Shown one piece after another: positions 17,493-25,690 of a stretch of 64,000 nucleotides of DNA (position 1 is the stretch's first letter; each line of letters begins with the position of its first letter). The translations under genes were made by a program, and so were the position numbers. Origin of the DNA: Paenibacillus sinopodophylli (lineage in GTDB: Bacteria > Bacillota > Bacilli > Paenibacillales > Paenibacillaceae); NCBI RefSeq assembly GCF_005930355.1, contig NZ_VDBO01000001.1, forward strand, positions 2,240,211 through 2,304,210, in the 5' to 3' direction. The notes under the pieces are model-generated. The model ran no database searches. It was not told where the DNA came from and saw only the letters and a program-made list of their open reading frames with translations.

Positions 17493-18560
17493 TTACCATT
17501 TCAAATAATCACTTGTATATCTAATATCCAATGTAATGACACTTTCAAAATAGAAAAACAGCAAATAGAATACGAGGATAGCCATATAAATCAGCTTCTG
17601 ATCTTTCTCTCGAAACACCTTCACGATCCACCCGATCAGAATGAGCTGGTACAGGTTAAAATAAATCGTCATTCTTGCAAAAATCCAGTTCTGAGTTGAA
17701 ATAATCATAAGGATAATGCCTATAATCGATAAATTCGCTAAAATATCACTTTTCGGAAATAATGCTCTTAGCTTCTCTCTCCCCAGAAAGCAGATCAGAA
17801 GCGGTACAGCATAAACGAGTACCCGAATGATGCTCGCTCCACCCTCCTCGAAATTCTGATAGTGGGCGTATTGGGTACCTTGAATCGCTTTGAATAACAA
17901 ATCGGAGAACTGATTGAAGCCTACGACAATAATGATAGCTATTGCTAGTAAAAAAAAGGTTGTGCCTGTCCATGCTTTTCTTCTCACTAGGAAGTAAAGC
18001 GGGAGCATGACCAAGGCGCTTTGGTGAAATACAGCGGCGAATAGAATGATTGCCGTATACGTTTTCCATTTGCCTTCGAAAAGAGCCTTGGTCGCAGCAA
18101 ATACGATTGCAGCAGCTAGAAACTGACGTAACCCATTCATGGAAACGACAAATGCACCGGACGTTATATACACATACAAGCTTAATTCATACATACGAGA
18201 GTACTTGAACATGACGATGGCTATGATCATGTTGGTCACAAGGGCTGTCGTCATTAACAATATTTGCGGGTCTGCTGTAATCTGCTTGAGCAGAAGCTGC
18301 AGAATGCCGAAGCCGATATCCTTTTTACTCACAATGGTAGCCCAGTCATAATGATCTACCGTATACGCATGAACATAAAAAAAGGTATCGCCGATATTGT
18401 TCCGCAGGCCGGAGACAAGAATAAGCGATACCGCAGCCGCGGCTGCTAATATTTTATTAGGCTGAATCGTCAGATAGCCTATTCGGGCTGGCACAGCATA
18501 ATATCTCGCAGTGACTGCCAACATAAAAACGACGATTAAGTTAAGCCATAGGATAGTCAT
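17493..18560 (-). CDS. EpsG/Wzy-like polysaccharide polymerase
   Basis: 355-residue polytopic membrane protein with about 10 hydrophobic helices. Segments such as LILVSGLRNNIGDTFFYVHA, NGLRQFLAAAIVFAA and FHQSALVMLPLYFLV match the EpsG family (SGLR-x-xxGDT...Y and NxxRQ..A...H.SA pattern). EpsG proteins are regarded as Wzy-type polymerases that join repeat units outside the membrane. It overlaps the upstream GT2 gene by 20 bp, with AAAGGA 7 nt before its ATG. It is the only polymerase candidate in the region and would work with the flippase encoded near 4 kb and the Wzz-like protein at 26 kb. Confidence 0.88.
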   Translation of the reverse strand: MTILWLNLIVVFMLAVTARYYAVPARIGYLTIQPNKILAAAAAVSLILVSGLRNNIGDTFFYVHAYTVDHYDWATIVSKKDIGFGILQLLLKQITADPQILLMTTALVTNMIIAIVMFKYSRMYELSLYVYITSGAFVVSMNGLRQFLAAAIVFAATKALFEGKWKTYTAIILFAAVFHQSALVMLPLYFLVRRKAWTGTTFFLLAIAIIIVVGFNQFSDLLFKAIQGTQYAHYQNFEEGGASIIRVLVYAVPLLICFLGREKLRALFPKSDILANLSIIGIILMIISTQNWIFARMTIYFNLYQLILIGWIVKVFREKDQKLIYMAILVFYLLFFYFESVITLDIRYTSDYLKW

Positions 18561-19464
18561 TGGCTGTTCCTTTCGCTGAGTACGCCTTGCTTGTTCTTAT
18601 CGTAATATATGCAAACAACAGCAGTCCGGGGAGTAGAGCCGCTATCGTCAGCAGCTTGGAAGGAGCTTCCTTCACCCATTGCCCATTCTTAGACAAGAGG
18701 CCGCTTGATACATAATGAATCGCCTGCCTGTACTTGAACTTGAGGCCGCCGATCGGCATGTTGATCAACGATCTCCGATAGAACACAAAACCATTAGGAT
18801 TTCTTCGGTATTGCATCAGCATATTTCTAGAGGAGCCATCAGCCAAATATTCCACATGGCAAAGAACCTTGTTCAGCAGCAGAAGCTCATAATTCTGGCT
18901 CAGCAGATGATACTTGTAATCCAATCCAACATACCGCTCTCCTTCAAACAGAGGGTAGGGATGCTGTTTCGTCAATACGGTGCGGTACACTAATTTCTTA
19001 TCACCAGTAACGCCATGCTTGTGGTATAGATCAAACAAAGTTGAGCTTGACAGCCCCTCCGGAAATGTCGAGCCAACGATTCTCCCGTCTCCATACGCAT
19101 CTAACCCTACAAAACCACATACGCTGTCGCTTCGATTTGTATGCCAGAAGCTGACGATTTGTTCGACTGCATCGTCGGGCATATAGTCGTCTGAATCGAT
19201 GCATACGTTGAGCTCCGTTTCAATATGTTCGTATGCTGTATTATGGGCGCCATGCATGCCTTGATTGTGCTGATAGACATATGTAATGGATAGCTCCTGC
19301 GTCGCCGCCCATCCAGCGACAAGCGCCTCGGTGTCATCGCTCGATCCATCATCAATAATAAGCCACTCGAAATCTTTGCATGTCTGGCGCCGCAAGCTCT
19401 CATATACTTGATGCAAACAATAAGCCCTGTTATACGTGGGCGTAAACACGGTTAGCGTCTTCAT
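18541..19464 (-). CDS. Glycosyltransferase family 2
   Basis: 307-residue GT-A enzyme. LTVFTPTYNRAYCLHQVYES and IIDDGSSDDTEALV form the nucleotide-binding part and CIDSDDYMPDDAVE the DxD region. A hydrophobic helix at the C-terminus (LLTIAALLPGLLLFAYITI) may anchor it to the membrane. GAGGTGA immediately precedes the ATG. It overlaps the preceding GT4 gene by 35 bp and the following polymerase gene by 20 bp, so translation is probably coupled across the three. Confidence 0.9.
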   Translation of the reverse strand: MKTLTVFTPTYNRAYCLHQVYESLRRQTCKDFEWLIIDDGSSDDTEALVAGWAATQELSITYVYQHNQGMHGAHNTAYEHIETELNVCIDSDDYMPDDAVEQIVSFWHTNRSDSVCGFVGLDAYGDGRIVGSTFPEGLSSSTLFDLYHKHGVTGDKKLVYRTVLTKQHPYPLFEGERYVGLDYKYHLLSQNYELLLLNKVLCHVEYLADGSSRNMLMQYRRNPNGFVFYRRSLINMPIGGLKFKYRQAIHYVSSGLLSKNGQWVKEAPSKLLTIAALLPGLLLFAYITIRTSKAYSAKGTANDYPMA

Positions 19465-20575
19465 TCGTCACCTCGAATTGGGATAAATAGAGCTCGGTTG
19501 CTTGCCTTGCAGTTTGGCGAATATCATAGCCTTTTTGAGCTAGCGCTCCCTCTGGAATTTCCCTAGCTCCGCGCGGGGCTGCTGCTATGATATGATCCAC
19601 ACCGCTATCGACCTGTTTCAGAGAGAAAAATTGAACCAAGCCGATCCCCATATCGACCTCCGCAGGAATATGTTCCGAGATAATACAAGGCAGCCCAGCA
19701 CCTTGCGCCTCTATAACAACGATGCCCAGTCCCTCATGATGAGATGGGAATACGAATGCATCAAAGGCCTGCATCATTTCATTAATATTGCTCCTCACAC
19801 CTAGAAACATGACCTTATGGTCTAATTGAAGCTCACTTACTTTGCGCTCGATCTCTGTCCTCAGCGGCCCGTCGCCCACTAATACAAGCAGGCTATTCGG
19901 CTTCTTGTTCTGCAGCAAACAAAACATATCAATAAGCTGGGTATGGTTTTTTTGGTGTGCAAACCTGCCTACATGACCGACAACTAAACAATCCTCCGGA
20001 ATATTCAGCTCTCTGCGGAGCCTTGAGCGCGTTTCTATAGAGAAGGCGAATTGTTCACTGGCTATTCCATTTGGCAGCACTGTTGATTTCTTCTTATTCC
20101 TTGGAAACATCCAGGTAGCAGCAGCGCTGGAGCAAGCGACATAATGCGTAGCAGCCGATTCTACAAGCGTTCCCGCATACCACTTAAAGAGCCGAGCAGG
20201 AACGCTGCCTTCGCTTCTTGTGTTGTGGCTATGCGCAATTCTTACTGGAATAGCTGCACGGGAAGCAGCACGAAGAACGAAGCCGCTCATTTTGTCCATA
20301 TGCGAATGAATGACCTTATACTCTGCATGCTGCACGAAGAAACGCTCCAAACCTTTCATATAAGATCGATAACCAACCTCAGTAATATGTGGAATACGAT
20401 AGATGATTCCGCCAAGACTACGAATCTCTTCATCGAATACGCCTTCCTTGCAGGTTAAGAAATCAAATTGAACGTTGGATCGATCGATATGACGATACAT
20501 ATTCATAAGCAAGGTTTCGGCGCCGCCGCGGTTCATGTTTACGACAACATGCAATATCCTTAAAGGACCACCCAT
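19430..20575 (-). CDS. Glycosyltransferase family 4 (EpsF-like)
   Basis: 381-residue GT-B enzyme with RILHVVVNMNRGGAETLLMN, HSHMDKMSGFVLRAA, VVGHVGRFAHQKNHTQLID and EX7E in HHEGLGIVVIEAQ. The N-terminus (NMNRGGAET...YRHIDRSNVQFDF) is very like EpsF of the Bacillus eps operon. GAGGAG stands 8 nt before the ATG. It overlaps the preceding GT4 gene by 16 bp. Confidence 0.9.
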   Translation of the reverse strand: MGGPLRILHVVVNMNRGGAETLLMNMYRHIDRSNVQFDFLTCKEGVFDEEIRSLGGIIYRIPHITEVGYRSYMKGLERFFVQHAEYKVIHSHMDKMSGFVLRAASRAAIPVRIAHSHNTRSEGSVPARLFKWYAGTLVESAATHYVACSSAAATWMFPRNKKKSTVLPNGIASEQFAFSIETRSRLRRELNIPEDCLVVGHVGRFAHQKNHTQLIDMFCLLQNKKPNSLLVLVGDGPLRTEIERKVSELQLDHKVMFLGVRSNINEMMQAFDAFVFPSHHEGLGIVVIEAQGAGLPCIISEHIPAEVDMGIGLVQFFSLKQVDSGVDHIIAAAPRGAREIPEGALAQKGYDIRQTARQATELYLSQFEVTNEDANRVYAHV

Positions 20576-21732
20576 TGCAACTTCTCCTCCTGCTCTGCCT
20601 GCGGCTGCCCCATCAAAGGCTTATAAATTTCGTGTAATTCAAGTGCTACATGCGCTAATGAATACTTTTTGACCATTGCTCCGCTGTTCCCGCCGAACTC
20701 TTCCCTTAGCGTCTTGGATCGACTTAGCTCAAGTAGGCGCTGCCCGAATGCCTGTATCTGATGCCCTTCCAGTACAAATCCATTCACCCCGTCTATGACC
20801 AGCTCTGAATGCCCTCTATTCCGAGATGCTACAATCGGCAGACCGCAGGCCATAGCCTCCATAATGTTGACGGGCAGCCCTTCGCGCAGACTGGAAGCAA
20901 CAGCGACATCGCACATCGGCAGAAGCCTATCAATATCCGTCCTGTACCCAAGGAAATGAACCATGTTGCCAACGCCAAGCTGCTCAGCGAGTGCTCTGCA
21001 AGCTTCCAGCAGGCCGCCTTTTCCCGCGAGCATCAGCCTTGCATGAGGTACTTCCTCTTTAATAGAAGCCAGCGCATGAATTAGCAATTGATGATTCTTG
21101 TTGTTGTTGAACTCGGCCGCATAGAACATTAGAAAATCGTCTGTACGATAGTCAAGCTCCTGCCTTAGCCGCCATTTGTCGATTTTGGACATAGGCTTAT
21201 AGCGGACCGTATTGACACCTACTCCGTGGGTATGGACGATCTGCCCTGCCTGGAACCGTCTAGATACTGCAAGCTGATGATCCTCGTTATTAATCGTTAT
21301 CAAACAATCCGTCAAACGCGCAAAGTACTTCTCGATTGGATAATATAGCATCCAATTCACAAGCGAGCCGCCCTTGCAGAAATGAAAACCGTGCGCCGTA
21401 TAAATAACCTTGGTGCCCTTTTTTCTAGCTCCCTGCGCTGCAAGGCGGGCAAGAACGCCGCCTGTAGGCGTATGGCAATGAATGATTTGATATTGCTGTT
21501 CATTCATGATCGCCTTAAGCTCTCGATACGCCTTTATATTGTTTGTATGAATGGGGGAGCGCTCAATCGGCAAATTAAACTTGCGATCAACAAAAGGGAG
21601 ATCCAGCTCGCCTTTAGCGGCGATATGAACCTCCCAGCCCTGCTGCTTGAACCATTCCAGAACTGGCAAATGAAAAGCCTTGAAATGGTAATCAACAGTT
21701 GCGCAAAATAATATTTTATTAGGCATGCTCAT
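20560..21732 (-). CDS. Glycosyltransferase family 4 (EpsD-like)
   Basis: 390-residue GT-B enzyme: IHCHTPTGGVLARLAA, VIYTAHGFHFCKGGS, FYAAEFNNNKNHQLLIHA and EX7E in LREGLPVNIMEAMACGLPIV. The order HTPTGG...YTAHGFHF is the EpsD/CapM-type signature. It starts 17 bp after galU with two closely spaced ATGs (the first is taken) and lies upstream of the EpsF-like gene, as epsD lies near epsF in Bacillus. Donor sugar not predictable. Confidence 0.9.
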   Translation of the reverse strand: MSMPNKILFCATVDYHFKAFHLPVLEWFKQQGWEVHIAAKGELDLPFVDRKFNLPIERSPIHTNNIKAYRELKAIMNEQQYQIIHCHTPTGGVLARLAAQGARKKGTKVIYTAHGFHFCKGGSLVNWMLYYPIEKYFARLTDCLITINNEDHQLAVSRRFQAGQIVHTHGVGVNTVRYKPMSKIDKWRLRQELDYRTDDFLMFYAAEFNNNKNHQLLIHALASIKEEVPHARLMLAGKGGLLEACRALAEQLGVGNMVHFLGYRTDIDRLLPMCDVAVASSLREGLPVNIMEAMACGLPIVASRNRGHSELVIDGVNGFVLEGHQIQAFGQRLLELSRSKTLREEFGGNSGAMVKKYSLAHVALELHEIYKPLMGQPQAEQEEKLQWVVL

Positions 21733-21749
21733 ACCATCCTATACTAGAA

Positions 21750-22631
21750 TTATTTTCTAGCGGTTTCAAGGTCAACTATAGCCGATAGGTAGTTTAATAG
21801 GTCGTAACGCAAATCCTCGCGCTGCAGGGCAAACTCGATTGTCGTTTGGATAAACCCCATCTTCTCGCCAACATCATGACGCTTTCCGTCGAATTCGTAT
21901 GCATAAACAGCCTCGGACAAGTTTAATGCCGCAATTGCATCCGTCAATTGAATCTCGCCGCCAGCCCCTGGTGTCTGCTTACCCAATATATCGAATATAG
22001 CCGGGTTCAGAATGTATCGTCCCATAATCGCCATATTGGAAGGAGCCTGCTCTCTTGCTGGTTTCTCGACCAAATTTCTGACACGGTGGAAGCCCTCCTC
22101 CATCATAGCGCCGTCGACGATCCCATACCTTGATACCGCTTCGTCAGCGACTCGCTGCACACCAATAATGGAGGTATGATACTGCTCATATTTCTCAATC
22201 ATTTGTTTAATGCATGGCTTCTCCGCAGAGATGATATCGTCACCAAGCAATACAGCGAACGGTTCGTCGCCGATAAATTTGCGAGCGCACCATATCGCAT
22301 GCCCAAGTCCTTTAGGCTCTTTTTGACGAATGTAGTGAATATCTACCATATCCGCAGATTTGCGAACCTCGCTAAGCAGATCAAATTTGTGCTTGGCGGT
22401 CAGAATCTGCTCCAGCTCGACCGAATTATCAAAATGATCCTCAATCGCGCGTTTGCCTTTTCCAGTCACAATAATAATATCCTCGATACCCGATTCAATG
22501 GCTTCTTCGACAATATACTGTATCGTCGGCTTATCAACGATCGGCAGCATTTCCTTAGGCATCGCTTTCGTTGCAGGCAGAAACCTCGTACCTAGTCCTG
22601 CAGCAGGTATAATCGCTTTTCTAACTTTCAT
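21750..22631 (-). CDS. galU: UTP-glucose-1-phosphate uridylyltransferase
   Basis: 293 residues; makes UDP-glucose from UTP and glucose-1-phosphate. The nucleotide-binding start [20 protein letters not shown] is complete, followed by [28 protein letters not shown] and a C-terminal [12 protein letters not shown], all typical of GalU. Length is normal. It lies between the CapD-like dehydratase gene (24 bp upstream) and the EpsD-like gene, so it feeds UDP-glucose and, through GalE, UDP-galactose to the EPS enzymes. Confidence 0.95.
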   Translation of the reverse strand: MKVRKAIIPAAGLGTRFLPATKAMPKEMLPIVDKPTIQYIVEEAIESGIEDIIIVTGKGKRAIEDHFDNSVELEQILTAKHKFDLLSEVRKSADMVDIHYIRQKEPKGLGHAIWCARKFIGDEPFAVLLGDDIISAEKPCIKQMIEKYEQYHTSIIGVQRVADEAVSRYGIVDGAMMEEGFHRVRNLVEKPAREQAPSNMAIMGRYILNPAIFDILGKQTPGAGGEIQLTDAIAALNLSEAVYAYEFDGKRHDVGEKMGFIQTTIEFALQREDLRYDLLNYLSAIVDLETARK

Positions 22632-22655
22632 CGCCTCAACAGCTCCTTTGTTCTA

Positions 22656-24482
22656 TTAGCCCGTAACCGATACGAATTCCGGCAGTTCGACTACGTTATT
22701 CGCGAGATCGAGCAATCTAATTCTCAGCTCTACTTTGTTCATACCGCCATGAAGTGCAATTATTTCTTCAATCTGGTCGAAATAGATGTCTGCGGATTTG
22801 CCTATGTAAATTTTGGGATACACTTGCTTCTCATTCATTTCACTATCCTTGAGCATTTCTTCGAACAGCTTCTCGCCAGGCCTAATACCTGTATAATGAA
22901 TGCCAATTTCTTCAACCGTGAAGCCGGACATCCGAATAACGTTTTGTGCGAGATCAGTAATGTTGACGGGGTCCCCCATGTCCAGAACGAATATTTCTCC
23001 GCCTCGGGCGAGCGCACCGGCTTGAATGACGAGCCTTGAAGCCTCGGGTATCGTCATGAAATACCGAACCATATCCGGGTGTGTCACGGTAACTGGACCG
23101 CCTTTTTCAATTTGCTTCTTGAACAATGGAATGACGCTGCCGCGGCTTCCTAGTACATTACCGAATCGAACAGCTACAAATTTCGTTTGGCTTGCACGGT
23201 CCATATGCTGTATGACCATCTCGGCTATGCGTTTGGTCGCCCCCATGACGCTAGTTGGATTAACTGCCTTATCCGTCGATATCATAACGAACGTATCTAC
23301 TTTCGCTTGACTTGCCGCTCTTGCCGCATTTAATGTGCCTATAACGTTATTTTTAAATGCTTCCTCTGGATTTCTCTCCATTAAAGGCACATGCTTATGA
23401 GCGGCTGCATGGTAGACAACCTGCGGACGATGAGCCTGCATGACAGTCAGCATTTTGCTTGCATCCTGCAAGTCAGCTATTTCGGTTATAAATTCAATAT
23501 TCGTATGCCCATACAGCTCTCTTAACTCCATCTCTATGGAATAGATACTGTTTTCTCCGTGACCAAGCAAGATGAGCTTCTCTGGCAAAAATCTCGAAAT
23601 TTGCCTGCATACCTCTGAGCCAATCGAGCCACCTGCTCCCGTTACCATGACTACCTTCTGGGTCACGTAACCTGAGATACTCTCAATATCCAGCTCTACA
23701 GGCTCCCGTCCGAGCAGATCCTCTACCTGAACATCACGAAATTGACTAACCGAGACTCTGCCGGTAGCCAAATCCTCAAGCATCGGTATAATTTGCGTCT
23801 TCGCTTTCGTTTTCCCGCATTCGCTAAAAATCGTATTGAGCTGCTTCTTGCTCAGTGAAGGAATCGCAATCACAATATTGTTGATTGCAAGCTCATTTGC
23901 CGTTTTTGCAATGCTTGCGACGCCCCCTCTGACGGGAATGCCCATGATATCAAGGCTATGCTTGTTGACATCATCATCAATGAACGCAATCGGAAGCAGT
24001 TCGGTATCGCTGTTGCTTAACAATTGCCTTGCAAGCATAGTACCAGCAGAGCCTGCACCCACAATCAAGGTACGCTTGCGCGTGCCCACGTTTCTCTGAT
24101 AGCCGCTTCGGAATATGCGCCAGCAGAGCCTAGAACCGCCGATCAAGAGCATGTGGATCATCCATGTAACAGCAAGCAGTCTGAAAAACACATCCTGCAT
24201 GACAACTTGCTGGATAACCGCTGCTGCAATGATTGAGAACGTCACTGCTTTCGAAATGATCAACAGCTCGCCAACACTTGCATACTCCCATGCCTTCTTA
24301 TATAGCTTGTAATAGAATGAGAAGAAATGATGGCTTAACAATAACGTAATAGAGCTGATCACAATTGGTGCTGTCACCACATCAAGCGAAGCACTCAGCA
24401 AAAATCTGCTAAAAAAAATAGCGGTCAGAACGATAAACGAGTCAATAAACATTAAAAAGGACAATCTTTGCCTATACGTCAA
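22656..24482 (-). CDS. Membrane nucleoside-diphosphate-sugar 4,6-dehydratase (CapD/PglF/EpsC type)
   Basis: 608 residues: four hydrophobic helices in the first 120 residues, a CoA-binding-like Rossmann domain (RKRTLIVGAGSAGTMLARQL) and a C-terminal extended SDR domain with VTGAGGSIGSEVCRQI and STDKAVNPTSVMGATKRIAE. This is the PglF/EpsC/WbpM layout. Such enzymes convert UDP-GlcNAc to the 4-keto-6-deoxy sugar, the first step to bacillosamine. Translation starts at TTG (24482) with GGGTG 7 nt upstream; no in-frame ATG occurs before codon 11 and an in-frame stop lies just upstream. It is preceded by a leader of about 540 bp that separates it from the kinase gene, as epsC is separated from epsB in Bacillus. 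Confidence 0.92.
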   Translation of the reverse strand: MTYRQRLSFLMFIDSFIVLTAIFFSRFLLSASLDVVTAPIVISSITLLLSHHFFSFYYKLYKKAWEYASVGELLIISKAVTFSIIAAAVIQQVVMQDVFFRLLAVTWMIHMLLIGGSRLCWRIFRSGYQRNVGTRKRTLIVGAGSAGTMLARQLLSNSDTELLPIAFIDDDVNKHSLDIMGIPVRGGVASIAKTANELAINNIVIAIPSLSKKQLNTIFSECGKTKAKTQIIPMLEDLATGRVSVSQFRDVQVEDLLGREPVELDIESISGYVTQKVVMVTGAGGSIGSEVCRQISRFLPEKLILLGHGENSIYSIEMELRELYGHTNIEFITEIADLQDASKMLTVMQAHRPQVVYHAAAHKHVPLMERNPEEAFKNNVIGTLNAARAASQAKVDTFVMISTDKAVNPTSVMGATKRIAEMVIQHMDRASQTKFVAVRFGNVLGSRGSVIPLFKKQIEKGGPVTVTHPDMVRYFMTIPEASRLVIQAGALARGGEIFVLDMGDPVNITDLAQNVIRMSGFTVEEIGIHYTGIRPGEKLFEEMLKDSEMNEKQVYPKIYIGKSADIYFDQIEEIIALHGGMNKVELRIRLLDLANNVVELPEFVSVTG

Positions 24483-24580
24483 ACTCTTTCACCCTTTCCT
24501 GTCATCCTTCATATCAAGTGGATGTCAACGACCAAACACTATTGTTAGGCTACTCCCAAGCTGAATACTGCAATATCTTT

Positions 24581-24630
24581 AGAGTGTTTAACTAAGAGGC
24601 TTTTAGCAAAACCATTTAGTTAAAAACTCT
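24581..24630 (-). other. Long AT-rich hairpin in the capD leader
   Basis: AGAGTGTTTAACTA (24581-24594) pairs with TAGTTAAAAACTCT (24617-24630), 13 of 14 positions, and an inner GGcTTTT/AAAACC stem shortens the loop. No U-tract follows on either strand, so it looks like an mRNA structure and not a terminator. Confidence 0.5.
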
Positions 24631-24786
24631 AACGCAGAATTCAGGGCATTCAACCCCACCTCACACCACACTCTTGACGACTGGCGTCTAAGGTTAAAAC
24701 AAACCCACAGCATGACCGAGTGCCTCCATTGATAACGGTCAGGAGACATTACCGCACTCGCCATCTGTTCTTGCAAACAGGCGATT

Positions 24787-24802
24787 GTGCTTTATAAAGA
24801 AC
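24787..24802 (-). promoter_or_regulatory. Possible SinR-type operator in the capD leader
   Basis: Minus-strand GTTCTTTATAAAGCAC, a dyad with one mismatch that contains GTTCTTT. No sigma-A -35 was found at the right distance, unlike at the other strong sites, so function is uncertain. Confidence 0.4.
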
Positions 24803-24830
24803 ACCCTTCCATAAGAAGCACCGCTTGACG

Positions 24831-24912
24831 GCGTCCTTACTATAGACACCATCGTTTCTGCGAAATGTATAGCGAAAGTAGGAGTAAAATCATAATCTTT
24901 CCTATACGTCAA
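24831..24912 (-). repeat. 82-bp dispersed repeat, copy 1
   Basis: Matches 58405-58486 at 69 of 82 positions without gaps, in the same orientation. Contains a Shine-Dalgarno-like AGGAAAG and a 17-codon ORF on the minus strand. This copy is inside the capD leader. Confidence 0.8.
24840..24893 (-). CDS. Candidate 17-aa peptide in dispersed repeat, copy 1
   Basis: ATG at 24893 with AGGAAAG just upstream encodes MILLLLSLYISQKRWCL, a hydrophobic stretch with a cationic QKRW end, then TAG. The other copy encodes MSLLILSLCVSQKRWRL, identical at 12 of 17 residues with L/I and I/V exchanges and no frameshift. A second open frame on the same strand (FAETMVSIV) is also conserved, and substitutions show no clear third-position bias. 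Coding is therefore plausible but not proven. Could be a leader peptide, a small toxin-like peptide or chance within a non-coding repeat. Confidence 0.35.
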   Translation of the reverse strand: MILLLLSLYISQKRWCL

Positions 24913-24914
24913 GA

Positions 24915-24956
24915 TGAAACGGCTGTCGCCGCCCTTTGACGACTCAGCACGTTTCA
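24915..24956 (-). other. GC-rich hairpin in the capD leader
   Basis: TGAAACG (24915-24921) pairs with CGTTTCA (24950-24956); inside, GCTG/CAGC and TCG/CGA continue the stem with one bulge. No U-tract follows. It ends about 12 nt before the Shine-Dalgarno of the 17-codon ORF. In the other repeat copy a different hairpin (58489-58525) occupies the same relative place. Confidence 0.5.
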
Positions 24957-25024
24957 TTTGGACAAATAGCGAGAGCATAGCCTTTAGCTATACTTTTCTA
25001 CTTTTCAAAAAAAGTGTTACCTGA

Positions 25025-25690
25025 TCAACCGCTCTTTTTATTCAATATGACGCCAAGAATATTAGCTTTGGCGAACAACAACGCACGCTTTGCTTCGAGT
25101 GCCAGCGCCAGCTGTGTTTTTCCACTTTTCACAAGCAGCAACACGCCTTCACACTTACTGACCAGCGTATTCGTGTCCGATATACCGAGAACAGGCGGGC
25201 AATCCAGCAAAACCATATCATAATGCTCGGATGCAAACTCCATAACATCTACCATAATTTGCGAATCAAGCAATTCTGTTGAATTATACATCCGCTGGCC
25301 GCTTGGCAATATATCCAAACCCTCGACCTCGGTATTGTAGATCGCTTCGCGTATTTCAAGCTGCTGCCCCAGCACATTCGACAGACCTGGCGAGGTTTGT
25401 ACATTGAAGATTTTGTTGATAATCGGGTTTCTGAAGTTCGTGTCGATAATGAGTACGCGATCCCCGCGCTGTGCCATACAGACCGCCAGATTGACCGCAG
25501 CCGTTGATTTACCCTCGCCTTCAGATGATGAGGTCACTAGCAAAGATCGAATTTTTTTGCCATTAGCTGCGTACTGAATATTATTTCGAATCGTACGATA
25601 TTGCTCCGCTATATCGCCATGCGGGTGAATAGAAGCAATCAAGCTTCGATTTACATATGATTTAGGTGCCTTTTGCCTCTCACGAACCAA
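25025..25690 (-). CDS. CpsD/EpsB-type tyrosine kinase (BY-kinase)
   Basis: About 221 residues. The P-loop is in VTSSSEGEGKSTAAVNLAVC, Walker A' in VLIIDTNFRNP and Walker B in YDMVLLDCPPVLG, the set that defines bacterial tyrosine kinases for chain-length control. The activating partner is the Wzz-like protein encoded just upstream, whose gene overlaps it. The TTG at 25690 is preferred (AGAGGTGA at 5 nt); a GTG at 25699 is the alternative. The protein ends NILGVILNKKSG and lacks the Tyr-rich tail that is autophosphorylated in many CpsD proteins, so regulation may differ. Confidence 0.9.
   Translation of the reverse strand: MVRERQKAPKSYVNRSLIASIHPHGDIAEQYRTIRNNIQYAANGKKIRSLLVTSSSEGEGKSTAAVNLAVCMAQRGDRVLIIDTNFRNPIINKIFNVQTSPGLSNVLGQQLEIREAIYNTEVEGLDILPSGQRMYNSTELLDSQIMVDVMEFASEHYDMVLLDCPPVLGISDTNTLVSKCEGVLLLVKSGKTQLALALEAKRALLFAKANILGVILNKKSG

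Larger units (their letters stand above)
24483..25024 (-). other. Long structured leader between kinase gene and capD-like gene
   Basis: No convincing gene of normal size. From upstream to downstream on the minus strand it holds a GC-rich hairpin (24915-24956), a dispersed repeat with a 17-codon ORF (24831-24912), a possible SinR-type site (24787-24802), an unsupported 53-codon ORF (24603-24764, ATG without a good Shine-Dalgarno), and a long AT-rich hairpin (24581-24630). In Bacillus subtilis the same position, epsB-epsC, carries the EAR antitermination RNA; sequence similarity to EAR could not be tested. Confidence 0.5.

Noticed and set aside
24603..24764. 53-codon ORF in the capD leader
   Set aside because: Starts with ATG but lacks a Shine-Dalgarno, overlaps the long hairpin and has no recognisable sequence.
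24739..24978. 79-codon minus-strand frame in the capD leader as a gene
   Set aside because: It spans a hairpin, has no Shine-Dalgarno and only its middle part is shared with the other repeat copy. Treated as part of the repeat.
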